Part shown: positions 14,155 to 23,449 of the stretch, in pieces | Layout: every line of letters starts with the position of its first letter | Position numbering within the stretch: position 1 is the first letter of the stretch | IMG/VR virus record: IMGVR_UViG_3300028735_000030 | Span: 1-27,140 of that record | DNA from: a virus | Reading direction: 5' to 3' (one strand) | Length of the DNA: 27,140 bases | Translations under genes and position numbers: made by a program | Notes under the pieces: generated by a model | Seen by the model: the letters and a program-made list of their open reading frames with translations, nothing else | Told to the model about the DNA's origin: nothing | Database searches by the model: none

Positions 14155-14512
14155 CCGACCCGCTCGATGGCTATACAACGAGGCAAGTTACCTTGAACAG
14201 CCTTTTGCATTTAAAACTATGGTTGACGCTATCAATTACTACCCATTATCCGAAGAAGCAGTAGATTACTTAAATGAAAAGAAAAAAAAAGCAAGACTAT
14301 ACCTACAATCGGTAATTGAGGGCAGAAGTAGCTTGAAAGCAATTGCGGAAAGTATTCAACTTGAAAGCAAGCAAGTATCGTTTTACGATGAAAAAGCCGC
14401 TATCGAGAACTATCTAAAACTAAAATTAAACAACGACGTAACCATTGGAGAATGGAAGTCGTATATATCTTTGATTAACAACAATTTAAAAAATGAAAAA
14501 ACGAAAGTATAA
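14084..14512 (+). CDS. Uncharacterised helical protein, start uncertain
   Basis: The coding signal is clear from about 14150 on (RPARWLYNEASYLEQPF, then NEKKKKARLYLQSVIEGR and a helical, charged remainder), but no good ATG lies at that point. ATG 14084 and TTG 14107 are in frame yet fall inside the previous gene, and ATG 14219 would discard the well-formed RPARWLYNEA segment. Because it lies in the +1 frame after 13693-14154, a frameshift product joining the two is conceivable, as in tail-assembly chaperone pairs, though I see no recognisable slippery site. The 3' end overlaps a small basic ORF. Coordinates given use the nearest upstream ATG. Confidence 0.6.
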   Translation: MTVLKSVLLSIVLRLYSVSSRLTNRPARWLYNEASYLEQPFAFKTMVDAINYYPLSEEAVDYLNEKKKKARLYLQSVIEGRSSLKAIAESIQLESKQVSFYDEKAAIENYLKLKLNNDVTIGEWKSYISLINNNLKNEKTKV

Positions 14513-14648
14513 ACATAAGTACAATCAGAAGTACATACAATCACTAAGAGACAAGTTCAAAGAACGCTCTAAATCACAGAATGTTGATATGTTACAACTG
14601 TTAAAGATACTAAGAGGTAGAGATGATAATCAAGCAAGTAGTGGATAA
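14493..14648 (+). CDS. Small basic protein, 51 aa
   Basis: A lysine/arginine/tyrosine-rich ORF beginning MKKRKYKHKYNQKYIQSL, followed by a helix (LLKILRGRDDNQ). It overlaps the gene before it by 20 bases and the gene after it by 26 bases, the same head-to-tail overlap style as the rest of the operon, and it fills what would otherwise be a gap. The basic charge would suit nucleic-acid or acidic-surface binding. No domain is recognisable. Confidence 0.6.
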   Translation: MKKRKYKHKYNQKYIQSLRDKFKERSKSQNVDMLQLLKILRGRDDNQASSG

Positions 14649-15198
14649 TATCTGCAATAAGGTACATATTAAGCAATACTTAACCAATGGATATATCATA
14701 AGTAAACCCAAATGGATATTCAATGGGATAACTATTACTTACAACAATCAGGAAGCAATTGTAACTGATATACAATCCAACACCATCACTGTTGATACCC
14801 TTATTCCTACTCCGTTAGACTATTTTTTTATTCAAAAACCAAATGTATATTACAATGAACGTTTAGTTGATGTCATCAGCAGGTTACCTTTTGAAGGCTT
14901 TACCTTTTTTTTAATTGACAACGAAATCAAACTCCTTAACAACACGGGTAACGTACAGTGTCAACTAACGATATGCGTACAGTATGCCATCTATGATGCA
15001 CACAGACAAGCCACCCGAGCTGCTTCCTATTTAGCAATTACCATTCTCAACAGCCTTAACCGATACACCCCCTCAGCATTACTAACCATCAACGATATGA
15101 CCATTACCCCAAACATCACAGCCTCTTTTGAACAAGAATTGAATTTAAAATTTAATGCCTATCACGCCGCTGTAATTATTGATTATACACGCTCATGA
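14623..15198 (+). CDS. Tail-associated protein candidate, 191 aa
   Basis: No named family. N-terminal half is beta-rich (GYIISKPKWIFNGITITYNN, about residues 23-42, then VTDIQSNTITVD), and the C-terminal half has a helix DAHRQATRAASYLAITILN (about 125-143) followed by strands. Its last four bases overlap the start of the 547-aa tail protein (ATGA), so the two are translationally coupled and probably act in one structure. Tail terminator or distal tail are both possible by position. Confidence 0.7.
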   Translation: MIIKQVVDNICNKVHIKQYLTNGYIISKPKWIFNGITITYNNQEAIVTDIQSNTITVDTLIPTPLDYFFIQKPNVYYNERLVDVISRLPFEGFTFFLIDNEIKLLNNTGNVQCQLTICVQYAIYDAHRQATRAASYLAITILNSLNRYTPSALLTINDMTITPNITASFEQELNLKFNAYHAAVIIDYTRS

Positions 15199-16838
15199 TA
15201 CAATATAAAATAGATACCCAACCTTTTGACGATATTGTTCAGCAAGATATTACCCTACAATGGGAGGGAGACACTATTGATATTGATATAGGTAACCTCA
15301 CATTAACAGGTCTTTCCAAAGACCTAATTATTAACAAGATACTTAACCAACAAGTATTCGATAAGATACCCTTTGAGTTACTAATTGATAACAATACTAT
15401 TTACAAGGGATATATATCATTCCGCAATACCCACAATGTACACCCTAACTGTGATTACATCTCAGTAAGTGTAACAAGAGATAACAGTGTAACAAGCATA
15501 TTTGATTTAATCGATAACGTAACTGTTCAATCATTAATAACTAATAACGATATTCAAACCCAAACCGTTGATTATCAGTACAGTAACGTACCTGATAGAC
15601 ACGCACAGGGTACATTATTGTTGATGATATTGGTTAGTAGCTATATACTTACTGATATAGTCAAGGAGATAACTAAGGATATTGCAGTAGCCACCTCTAA
15701 TCCCTTTACCATCAATGTTGCCTTAGGTATTGCCTTTGAAGTGTTATACGCAGGTATTAATATTGTTGCTATTGCTAAATTAATTAGAGATTTTATCAAT
15801 GTTAGTATACCCCAACAAAAAAGCACTATATCATTTAAGTTACAACAAGCCATCTCCGCAGGTTTCAACAAAATAGGCTATCAATATTTACCCTATCCTG
15901 AACCCTACCCACTTAGCATTATCCCTATAACTGATGCAAATAGTAATATAGTACGTAATAATTGGACACTTAGAGAGTTAATTAGGCTATTCGAGCAATA
16001 TTATAATGTAAAATTAAATGTTAAAGGCAATATTGTTTACTTTGAAAGACACCCTAATCAAACCAATGCTTACAGTATTGAAGATTATACCATAATTGCT
16101 AAATACATTGACCTATCCGATTGCCCGAGCAGTATATTGATACGTTTCAGTTATGACGGCGGCGATGCCAACAGTTGGGACATACCTACGCCCAATTCCT
16201 GTCAAGTATTGTTCAACAGACACGGAGATGCTAAGGTTTTTGAATTGCCCGTGGCAAGAGCTAAACGCAAGGATAAACTTTTAGCAGTTGAAAATCTTTT
16301 AAAAGACTTGTTAGAATTATTGGATAAAGCCATTGCATTAATTGTTACTCCTATTAATGCGGCAATTAGTGCTATCAATGGCGTAATTAAGTTTTTTAAC
16401 AATATCATAAAAAATCTAAACAAAATCGGTATTAATATCAAACGTATTAACATCAACATCAAACCACTTGACAAACCTGACTTATCCGCAAATTTTTCAA
16501 ACCGAATCGGTAACTTATTGGTTGAAGGAGATACTTGGGGAGTAGATAAGTTATGTTTAGTTGATGGCAGTAAAATTGCAATTAATAACAATAACGTTGT
16601 AAATGCTGAAGCTGTATATGACAACTATTCAGAAAGGTATGTATGGGAATTCATTGAGATAAAAACTAAAGTTTGTTATGATAGTTTAACCCAAATCATA
16701 GACCTACAAGCATTTTCCATTGAAAATAAAATCTATCAAATCACAAAAATTGAATATAATGTAAACAATTCTGAATTAAATTTGCAAGGGAAACGTAAAT
16801 TATTCAAGGACAATAACAATGGAACAAAAATTATTTGA
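15195..16838 (+). CDS. Large tail/baseplate protein, hub candidate, 547 aa
   Basis: A 547-aa protein whose N-terminus resembles tail-hub beta domains: alternating strands with DITLQWEGDTIDIDIGN (about 18-34), then LTGLSKDLIINKILNQQVFD and strands around TIYKGYISFRNT. Residues about 140-215 contain two hydrophobic helices (LLLMILVSSYILTDIV and IAFEVLYAGINIVAIAKLI), and about 365-410 another helical hydrophobic block (AIALIVTPINAAISAINGVI), which may insert into or cross the host membrane. The C-terminal 100 residues are beta-rich again. A DNA-delivery hub or baseplate role is a reasonable reading from layout and size; I cannot name a family with confidence. Overlaps both neighbours. Confidence 0.72.
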   Translation: MIQYKIDTQPFDDIVQQDITLQWEGDTIDIDIGNLTLTGLSKDLIINKILNQQVFDKIPFELLIDNNTIYKGYISFRNTHNVHPNCDYISVSVTRDNSVTSIFDLIDNVTVQSLITNNDIQTQTVDYQYSNVPDRHAQGTLLLMILVSSYILTDIVKEITKDIAVATSNPFTINVALGIAFEVLYAGINIVAIAKLIRDFINVSIPQQKSTISFKLQQAISAGFNKIGYQYLPYPEPYPLSIIPITDANSNIVRNNWTLRELIRLFEQYYNVKLNVKGNIVYFERHPNQTNAYSIEDYTIIAKYIDLSDCPSSILIRFSYDGGDANSWDIPTPNSCQVLFNRHGDAKVFELPVARAKRKDKLLAVENLLKDLLELLDKAIALIVTPINAAISAINGVIKFFNNIIKNLNKIGINIKRININIKPLDKPDLSANFSNRIGNLLVEGDTWGVDKLCLVDGSKIAINNNNVVNAEAVYDNYSERYVWEFIEIKTKVCYDSLTQIIDLQAFSIENKIYQITKIEYNVNNSELNLQGKRKLFKDNNNGTKII

Positions 16839-17010
16839 AATTGAGAAAAAAATTAAGGAATTAGAAGAGAACTTCAATACATTATTGAAATCTTATCAAG
16901 AAATGCAGTCATTTTTTGATGATTTTCAAAAGGAATTAAAAAAAATTGAAGGTTTAAATGATAATTTCCAAAAAATCGTAAAGTTACTTAATCAGTTCAA
17001 CCATGTTTAA
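16819..17010 (+). CDS. Small coiled-coil protein, 63 aa
   Basis: Almost entirely one coiled coil: EQKLFEIEKKIKELEENF and the rest show regular leucine/isoleucine/phenylalanine spacing with charged faces. It starts 20 bases inside the previous gene and its stop overlaps the start of the 997-aa gene by eight bases. A small trimerising or chaperone-like partner for one of its large neighbours is plausible. No catalytic features. Confidence 0.72.
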   Translation: MEQKLFEIEKKIKELEENFNTLLKSYQEMQSFFDDFQKELKKIEGLNDNFQKIVKLLNQFNHV

Positions 17011-19996
17011 TATTACTCCATTTGTTAGTATTCAAAGTTTAAAGAACAATGCCTATTTTGCGGCTGGCCAAATTGCAAACATATCTTTAATAGTAAGAAT
17101 AATAGTAGGCGGCGAGTGTGAGCTATCTAACTACAATGGCAATAGCTTGTTTTTAGAAGCAGATTTGCCCGTATTTGAAAATATGGATAATGGCAACAAT
17201 ATCCGCATTAACTTAGGCAACGGTATTCCTATTGATAGAACCATAACTAATAAGATAAGTGATTATGTTGTTCAAATCAATACCCCCTATACTATTGCAA
17301 CAAGTGTTAAATGCTATGTATCTAAACAGCTTACCAACGCATTTGAAGGAGAAATATTTAGATTTATTATTGATAATATCTCTGCTAATAGTTATATCAA
17401 TAAGATAAGTAATTACGAGCAAGGATATTATACTTATGGCAATGATACACAAGGATTTACCAACACCCTAAACGCAGCACCATTGTTTAAACAAATTGAT
17501 AAGAACATATTTGAGTTCAACGGAGCATTTATTGCTGATAATATTGCATATGGAAACGACACAGGCACTGATGGTATTTATGTAGGGCAATTTTTTTTTG
17601 GTAACCACTTAGCCAATCGCAATGATATACAGAATGCAACAGGTTTATTTTTTTTACCATTTATTAAACTTATCTTCCACCATATTAACCCCTATTTACT
17701 CAGGGATATTAGCGGCAATGCACGTGCATTATTCAATTACTCCTTTGCTTTCCAACCCAAACTGTTCCAAACCGATGGCGAGTTACGTTCGGATAATTCT
17801 TTTGAATTGGTTCAATTTGGGTACTATGATGAACTCGGCAATGGACAATTACCCCCATTTAAACCTTATGATATAGTTATTAACTTCGGCGCAGGATTAT
17901 TATTCAACACATTACCTCAAACATTACAGTTCAAATACCCATTACAAGCTAACTCTAATAACATCATCTACCTCGTATTCCAACGGATGCCTGTTGATGG
18001 AGTAGATTTTGACTTAGATAAAGACTATCAATACAATTGGGGCGTAACCTTTGCTTTTTTCAATAATTTAACCACCCCCACCTTATCCACCCTACCTAAC
18101 CAATTGGTTCAAATCACTTCCATGACCATAGCCCCCGCAGGTCCCGATTGGTTATACACCTGTAACTTCAACCTAACCCCCCGCTTTACCGACTTATTAC
18201 AATTCAAAGGGCTTGCTTGTTATGTAGTCATTGATACTAACTATAATAATACCACTACCATCAATCAAGGTTTCGCCATCTCTCACAAAATCTTTGAAAA
18301 AGAATACACTGCGCCACCCCCCACCCCCAACCCTATATTTACTTTCTTATCTGAATCGTTTGTACCATATGAAACCTTTGATATAGACAAACGAGCAATC
18401 ACTTCCTACCAAACCGCAAGGGTTGCATTTACAATACAATTAAACTTTACCAACGTTTATATTAACAACATAAAAGCAACAATCAAAGACAATGATTATG
18501 ACGTTATTTTAGAGCAATACCAAGCCAACCTATCAGGACACCAATTCACCACCACAGGTTACCCAATCATTGATTATAAGTTACCCACACAGGGAGACCC
18601 TGATACTAATAATTACACAACGTTTTCTATTGTTACAAATAATGACCAATTAACCATATTAGTTCCTGTGGTACACCGCAGGGAGTATTGGTTACCCTTA
18701 CAACCCAATGATGGAGCATTTTACAACCCCCTCCTACCCAACAATGGTCAATCCTTTGATTTTTTTAATTATTTAGAAATATCTATCAGAATAAAAATTG
18801 AATATACCTACAATAACGCAGCGGGTACATTTATACACGATTCAAATAGCATTAAACTAATTAATGACAATCTAAAATGCGGGCAAGTATTACTCCCCCA
18901 TAACATTGTAGGCATCTTTGACCTTTCCAACAACTCTGTAAGCACCCTGACCGTAGGCGAGATTTATTACCTACGTGTTACATCATTGCCCCATGATACG
19001 TTTGACCATGTAGCATCACTGAAATATGTACATATTGATAGTGATAACATCAACACAATGGGCTATATGTATGGCACCGGTAGTCTTTATACTTCAACAA
19101 ACAAAAAAATATTCACCGAACAAATCGGCGATAACTTCTATTTTATCCCACCCAAACCCGGAGACGTTACAATTTACGTTTTATTTGCCAAAAACTCCCT
19201 GACACCTAATCAAGATAGTACCTTGTCAAGAAAAATTTCCTTCTATGTATATCCCAAGCCTGAGGCACTTCCTGATATTACTAATGTTGATTATACTTGT
19301 TGTGAACCAAGAATTGTTTACATTACCGACAAGACTGCATTATTCTATGATGATGACCATTTAATTACGCTAAAAAAAGACGGAGTAGTTATTGCTAACA
19401 TTGTTGATGATACCTTAGGTAAGTATTATGATTATGATAGTATATTAGGTTATCAAGTATTTACAGTGGATTGGAATTTAGTGTTTACTCAATATGGTTT
19501 AGGAGAGTATGTATTTGAAGCAAACGGTAATCCAATAAGTCCAACTTATTGTCTTACCAATAACTTATCACTAATAAACAAAACGGTTTACATTGAATTT
19601 AAAGCAAACAAAAGTGTATCTACTTTCGATTTTAAAAATTATCCCGTAATTATGGGATTTCGTTTAGATGGTATTTTACAAAAAGAAAGTTATTCTGTTG
19701 AGCGTGAGGAAGTTAGTCTTGCAAGCGGCAAGATATTGCCCGCTAATCAAAAGATATTGACTAATTTTTTAGTACAAATTAAACAAATGTACCGGTATGA
19801 GTTTGAATTGATTAAGTTTGGTTTAGTCTTAAATGAATGGACTATTGAAGTAAATGACACTAATAATGTTTTAAGTGGTATCTACAAGATAATTCCCCCT
19901 GCCTCCATAGACCCAACATGGCATTATAAACGTAATTTCTGTTCATTTTCATTTGAAACGAAATTAATTAATATTCTAAGCAGTCAAAATTGTTAA
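17003..19996 (+). CDS. Large tail-tip or receptor-binding protein, 997 aa
   Basis: A very long beta-rich protein, high in Asn, Thr, Tyr, Asp and Pro and low in Lys until the C-terminus, typical of tail fibres and baseplate wings. Several Ig-like or carbohydrate-module-like segments can be guessed, for example VSTLTVGEIYYLRVTSLP (about 645-662) followed by a strand-rich block to about 760, and two CC/C cysteine sites around TCCEPRIVYITDK (about 767-779) that could pair or bind metal. No enzyme motif seen. The plus-strand composition changes from C-rich to G-rich within this gene (about 19.2-19.7 kb). Recognition of the host surface is the likely job. It lies before the tape measure gene, not after it. 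Confidence 0.72.
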   Translation: MFNITPFVSIQSLKNNAYFAAGQIANISLIVRIIVGGECELSNYNGNSLFLEADLPVFENMDNGNNIRINLGNGIPIDRTITNKISDYVVQINTPYTIATSVKCYVSKQLTNAFEGEIFRFIIDNISANSYINKISNYEQGYYTYGNDTQGFTNTLNAAPLFKQIDKNIFEFNGAFIADNIAYGNDTGTDGIYVGQFFFGNHLANRNDIQNATGLFFLPFIKLIFHHINPYLLRDISGNARALFNYSFAFQPKLFQTDGELRSDNSFELVQFGYYDELGNGQLPPFKPYDIVINFGAGLLFNTLPQTLQFKYPLQANSNNIIYLVFQRMPVDGVDFDLDKDYQYNWGVTFAFFNNLTTPTLSTLPNQLVQITSMTIAPAGPDWLYTCNFNLTPRFTDLLQFKGLACYVVIDTNYNNTTTINQGFAISHKIFEKEYTAPPPTPNPIFTFLSESFVPYETFDIDKRAITSYQTARVAFTIQLNFTNVYINNIKATIKDNDYDVILEQYQANLSGHQFTTTGYPIIDYKLPTQGDPDTNNYTTFSIVTNNDQLTILVPVVHRREYWLPLQPNDGAFYNPLLPNNGQSFDFFNYLEISIRIKIEYTYNNAAGTFIHDSNSIKLINDNLKCGQVLLPHNIVGIFDLSNNSVSTLTVGEIYYLRVTSLPHDTFDHVASLKYVHIDSDNINTMGYMYGTGSLYTSTNKKIFTEQIGDNFYFIPPKPGDVTIYVLFAKNSLTPNQDSTLSRKISFYVYPKPEALPDITNVDYTCCEPRIVYITDKTALFYDDDHLITLKKDGVVIANIVDDTLGKYYDYDSILGYQVFTVDWNLVFTQYGLGEYVFEANGNPISPTYCLTNNLSLINKTVYIEFKANKSVSTFDFKNYPVIMGFRLDGILQKESYSVEREEVSLASGKILPANQKILTNFLVQIKQMYRYEFELIKFGLVLNEWTIEVNDTNNVLSGIYKIIPPASIDPTWHYKRNFCSFSFETKLINILSSQNC

Positions 19997-20000
19997 TATT

Positions 20001-20264
20001 ATGATATACTTACAGATAATCAACGAGTTAGACCTAAATAAAATGCCATTATATGCATTGTTAATAATGGCTATTTATTATCTTTGGAAATCCTATCAAA
20101 ATAGTATTGAACGTGCTATAAACCGAGAAAAAGAGGTTTATGACCGTTTGGAGACCAAGATTGACCAACTGAACCTATGTTTAAATAAGTTTGGAACAAA
20201 AATCAATGAACTTGAAATTAAAATTATTGAACTTGAGAACATTGTAAAGAATGGAAGTAAATAA
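20001..20264 (+). CDS. Membrane-anchored coiled-coil protein, holin-like candidate
   Basis: An 87-aa protein with one likely membrane helix (MPLYALLIMAIYYLWKSY, residues 15-32) and a long charged coiled coil (about 33-85). Single-helix plus coiled-coil proteins of this size include BhlA/XhlA-type holins and other lysis accessories. It starts four bases after the 997-aa gene and overlaps the tape measure start by 14 bases. Holin is my first guess because no other holin is evident, but a tail-assembly partner of the tape measure is an alternative. Confidence 0.65.
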   Translation: MIYLQIINELDLNKMPLYALLIMAIYYLWKSYQNSIERAINREKEVYDRLETKIDQLNLCLNKFGTKINELEIKIIELENIVKNGSK

Positions 20265-23200
20265 AATTAAGTTTGAGGACTTATTCGATGGCGACCCATT
20301 TGAGAAGGCAAGAGAGAGTCTTATTAAGCTAATTGAAACTCTCGAAGAACTCAAAAAAAAAAATATAGAAATTGCCAAAATCAAACTTATTGAGCTTGAT
20401 AAAGAGACAAAATCTAATGAGGAACTAATAAAACGTATTGAGGAAATATTAAACCTATCAAAACAACTTGCTGAAAATCAAAAAATTATAAATGAAACGC
20501 AAAAAAAGGCACAAAAAGAACTTAATGAGCTTGATAAGAAGAAAAAAGAGCTTTCTTTTGATGATTTGGTTTTAAAAGAAAAAGAAAAATTAGTACAATC
20601 AGAACTAATTAAGAAGGCAAAGGAACGTGCAAAGGAGGAATTAGGTATATCAAAAGCCACAGAAAAGCAAATAGGAGCTTATAAACAACTCGATAATCAG
20701 CTAAAAATATTACGTAATCAATTCAAAGATTTAGCAGCGGAGGCTGTGCAGTTAGAACTATCAGGAGACAATCCTGAAAGACTTGCTGAAATTAAGAAGC
20801 AACTTGCTGAAATTCAGCCAAAAATTACTGAGTTGGATACTGCATTGAAGCAGATAGATGCCAATGTAGGGCAGTTTCAAAGGCAAGTCGGTAGTTATAA
20901 AGTAGCTATTGTTGAAGCATTCAAGGAAGTGAAGGGACAGATTTCTGAAAATATCAAGGGACTTACGGGATTAGATGAACGGGCGGATATTGTGGTAGAT
21001 GCGGCGGGGCAGATGAAGGAGGCGTTTAATAAGTTCGGCGATTCGTTAAAAAATAATCAAAGTAAACTAAAAAGTTTTTTAGATTTTTTGAAAAATATAG
21101 GGAAAGCAGGGGTATTGGGACTATTGTTAGTGGCACTATCAAGCATTCAAGCGGTTGCACAGGGACTTGGCGGGACGTTTAATACCCTGAAAGACACAGG
21201 TGCGGGAGCTTTGGGGGCTGTAAACGCAATAGCAAGCCAATTGGCGTTATTGTTTACGGGCAAGTTCAAAGATGCCTTAAACGTATCAGCCACTGAGGCG
21301 TTTAAGTTAAGTAAGGAGATAAGCAAGTTACAACGGGAGTTTGAAAGACTGCAAATAGCAGTAAATAACACTATTGGCAACTTGGAGAGTTCTATTCAAT
21401 CACAACAAGCTATCGCAAGCAATGCTTTTAAAACCGATAAGGAGCGGTTTGAAGCACAGGAGGAGGCACTGAAATTACAAATCTCACTGATTGAGATTAG
21501 AACAGCTAAGTTGTTGAATGAATTAGAGATAGCGCAAAAGCAATTGGACTTACAAGTTAAGTCTACGGGACTATCACAAGAGCAAGTTGATTTGGTTGAG
21601 AAATTCAGAACGGGGCAATTATCTATCTTAGATGCCAACAATAAGGTAAGGGAGGAATTCAATCAGTTACCGAATGCTGTTCAAGATGCTTTATTGAAGA
21701 TAGACGAGATAACAGGCAACTTAATAGTTGAACAAGATGAGCTATTTAGAGCAAGACTTGAATCGCAGACGTTTTATTTAGAAAAATTATTCAAAGAACT
21801 AAATATCAACTTGAAAAAAACTATCAAAAAAACAGTATCCGATATTGATTTATTACTTAACCAATTATCTGACAATATAACATTCAAGGACGCAATTGAT
21901 GCTAATCAGAAGGCTTTTGAAAGATTAATTAATACTTTTGATAGCGTTTTACAACCAATTTTCAAAAATTTTGGTAAAAACATTGATGGTTTGAATGCAA
22001 GGTTTTTATTGACATTTAAAACCGCAGAGGATTTGCGTAAAGAGCTATCCGAGAGAGGATTTGGGGAGGAGGTGGTTAATGAATTGATAGATGCATGGGA
22101 GGACGTTGCTGATAAATCTAATAAATATCTAAATAATATTGAAGCAATAAAAAAAGCAGAACAAGAAGCCATTCAAGATGGATTAAAGAGGCAAACTTTG
22201 GCAAAAGAAGCATTACAATTGCAAGAATTGCAGTTTGATTTGGAGCAAGCGCGGATTAAACAAGGCTTGCCTGCTATTTTGGAACAGGAAAAATTGTTGA
22301 TACAAATCAGAAATGCACAAATTGAAAAGATTAAAAAGGATTTTCAAGAACAATTAAAGAATAAAAAATTAACCAATGAACAAATTGTTGCACTTGAATT
22401 GGAAACTCAACAAAAAATAAATGAAATCACACAAAACTATGAACTTGAAAGGCAAAGATTAGAACAAGAAAGGCTTCAAAGAATTAAACAGATTAATAAA
22501 GAGATTGAAGCAATATCAGATGAACTAACTATTGCAAATATAGAAGATACTATTCAAAAAAATAAAAACTTTATTTTAGTTTCATTAAATCAAACAAAAA
22601 AATTATTGCTTGAAATTCAAGATATTAGGCTAAAACAATTAATGATTGCAAGAGATGAACAATTACTTGCTGCAAAATCAGAAGAAGAACGTATTGCAAT
22701 ATTAAAAAAATTTAACTTAGAAATTGAAAAATTGCAAAGGGACACGAATAAAAAACTCAAAGAGGTTAATAGGCAAGCACTTAACGAGCTTATCGATATT
22801 GGGACTAAATCTATCAATGAAGCTCAGAATTTAGTTAATCAAAACTTCCAAAAAAATATTCAAAACATTGATAGGCAACTAAATACATTGAATAATGCAA
22901 TTGAGAAGGAAAGACAATTGGCAAATCAGGGAGTTCAGACTAATTTAGATGCTATTGAAAAACAAGTTGCACAATTAGAGGCAAAGAAAAGAGCTGAGGA
23001 AAAAAGAAACCAAAATGCACAATTAGCACTTGCATTTGTGAATAGTGTAGCAAGCTATGCTAAGATTGAACCTAAGACTGCGGTTCAGAATGCGTTTAAG
23101 GATATTATATTAGCTAAGGCACTTGCGGCAGTTATTGCGGGGGCGTTTAAGGAGGGGGTTGAGAATTTTCAAGGGAAAGGAACAGAAACAAGCGATAGTA

Positions 23201-23424
23201 ATTTAGTTTTGATTTCAAGGGGTGAAAGTGTGGTTACTGCAAAGGGTACTAAGCAGTATAAGGGATTAGCTACTGCTATGAATGAAGGTAAAGTAGAACA
23301 GTGGATAAGTAATAATTATGCAGGTGGGACTAATATCAATGTAGATGAACTCGGTAATTTAATTGAAACCAAAATAGTCAATCAATCAAAGCGGGTTATT
23401 AAGCATTTGAATAAGAAAAGATAA
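20251..23424 (+). CDS. Tape measure protein, 1057 aa
   Basis: Long coiled-coil segments (about 1-200, 345-400 and 600-925) flank a central hydrophobic region with KAGVLGLLLVALSSIQAVAQ (about 285-304). GQFQRQVGSYKVAI (about 206-219) resembles a stretch common in tape measures of Bacteroidota phages. The end is also typical: a hydrophobic ALAAVIAGAFKEGVENF block (about 955-971), then a segment with VLISRGESVVTAKGTKQYKG. By the usual rule of about 1.5 angstrom per residue, the tail would be near 150-160 nm, indicating a siphovirus. The coding strand is A- and G-rich, unlike the C-rich genes upstream. A bidirectional terminator follows directly. Confidence 0.9.
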   Translation: MEVNKIKFEDLFDGDPFEKARESLIKLIETLEELKKKNIEIAKIKLIELDKETKSNEELIKRIEEILNLSKQLAENQKIINETQKKAQKELNELDKKKKELSFDDLVLKEKEKLVQSELIKKAKERAKEELGISKATEKQIGAYKQLDNQLKILRNQFKDLAAEAVQLELSGDNPERLAEIKKQLAEIQPKITELDTALKQIDANVGQFQRQVGSYKVAIVEAFKEVKGQISENIKGLTGLDERADIVVDAAGQMKEAFNKFGDSLKNNQSKLKSFLDFLKNIGKAGVLGLLLVALSSIQAVAQGLGGTFNTLKDTGAGALGAVNAIASQLALLFTGKFKDALNVSATEAFKLSKEISKLQREFERLQIAVNNTIGNLESSIQSQQAIASNAFKTDKERFEAQEEALKLQISLIEIRTAKLLNELEIAQKQLDLQVKSTGLSQEQVDLVEKFRTGQLSILDANNKVREEFNQLPNAVQDALLKIDEITGNLIVEQDELFRARLESQTFYLEKLFKELNINLKKTIKKTVSDIDLLLNQLSDNITFKDAIDANQKAFERLINTFDSVLQPIFKNFGKNIDGLNARFLLTFKTAEDLRKELSERGFGEEVVNELIDAWEDVADKSNKYLNNIEAIKKAEQEAIQDGLKRQTLAKEALQLQELQFDLEQARIKQGLPAILEQEKLLIQIRNAQIEKIKKDFQEQLKNKKLTNEQIVALELETQQKINEITQNYELERQRLEQERLQRIKQINKEIEAISDELTIANIEDTIQKNKNFILVSLNQTKKLLLEIQDIRLKQLMIARDEQLLAAKSEEERIAILKKFNLEIEKLQRDTNKKLKEVNRQALNELIDIGTKSINEAQNLVNQNFQKNIQNIDRQLNTLNNAIEKERQLANQGVQTNLDAIEKQVAQLEAKKRAEEKRNQNAQLALAFVNSVASYAKIEPKTAVQNAFKDIILAKALAAVIAGAFKEGVENFQGKGTETSDSNLVLISRGESVVTAKGTKQYKGLATAMNEGKVEQWISNNYAGGTNINVDELGNLIETKIVNQSKRVIKHLNKKR

Positions 23425-23425
23425 A

Positions 23426-23446
23426 AGCCACTGTTAAGTGGCTTTC
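23426..23446. terminator. Bidirectional terminator after the tape measure
   Basis: Stem AGCCACT (23426-23432), loop GTTA, AGTGGCT (23437-23443), with short T runs on both strands. It separates the rightward virion operon from the leftward gene at 23450-23968. Confidence 0.8.
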
Positions 23447-23449
23447 TGA

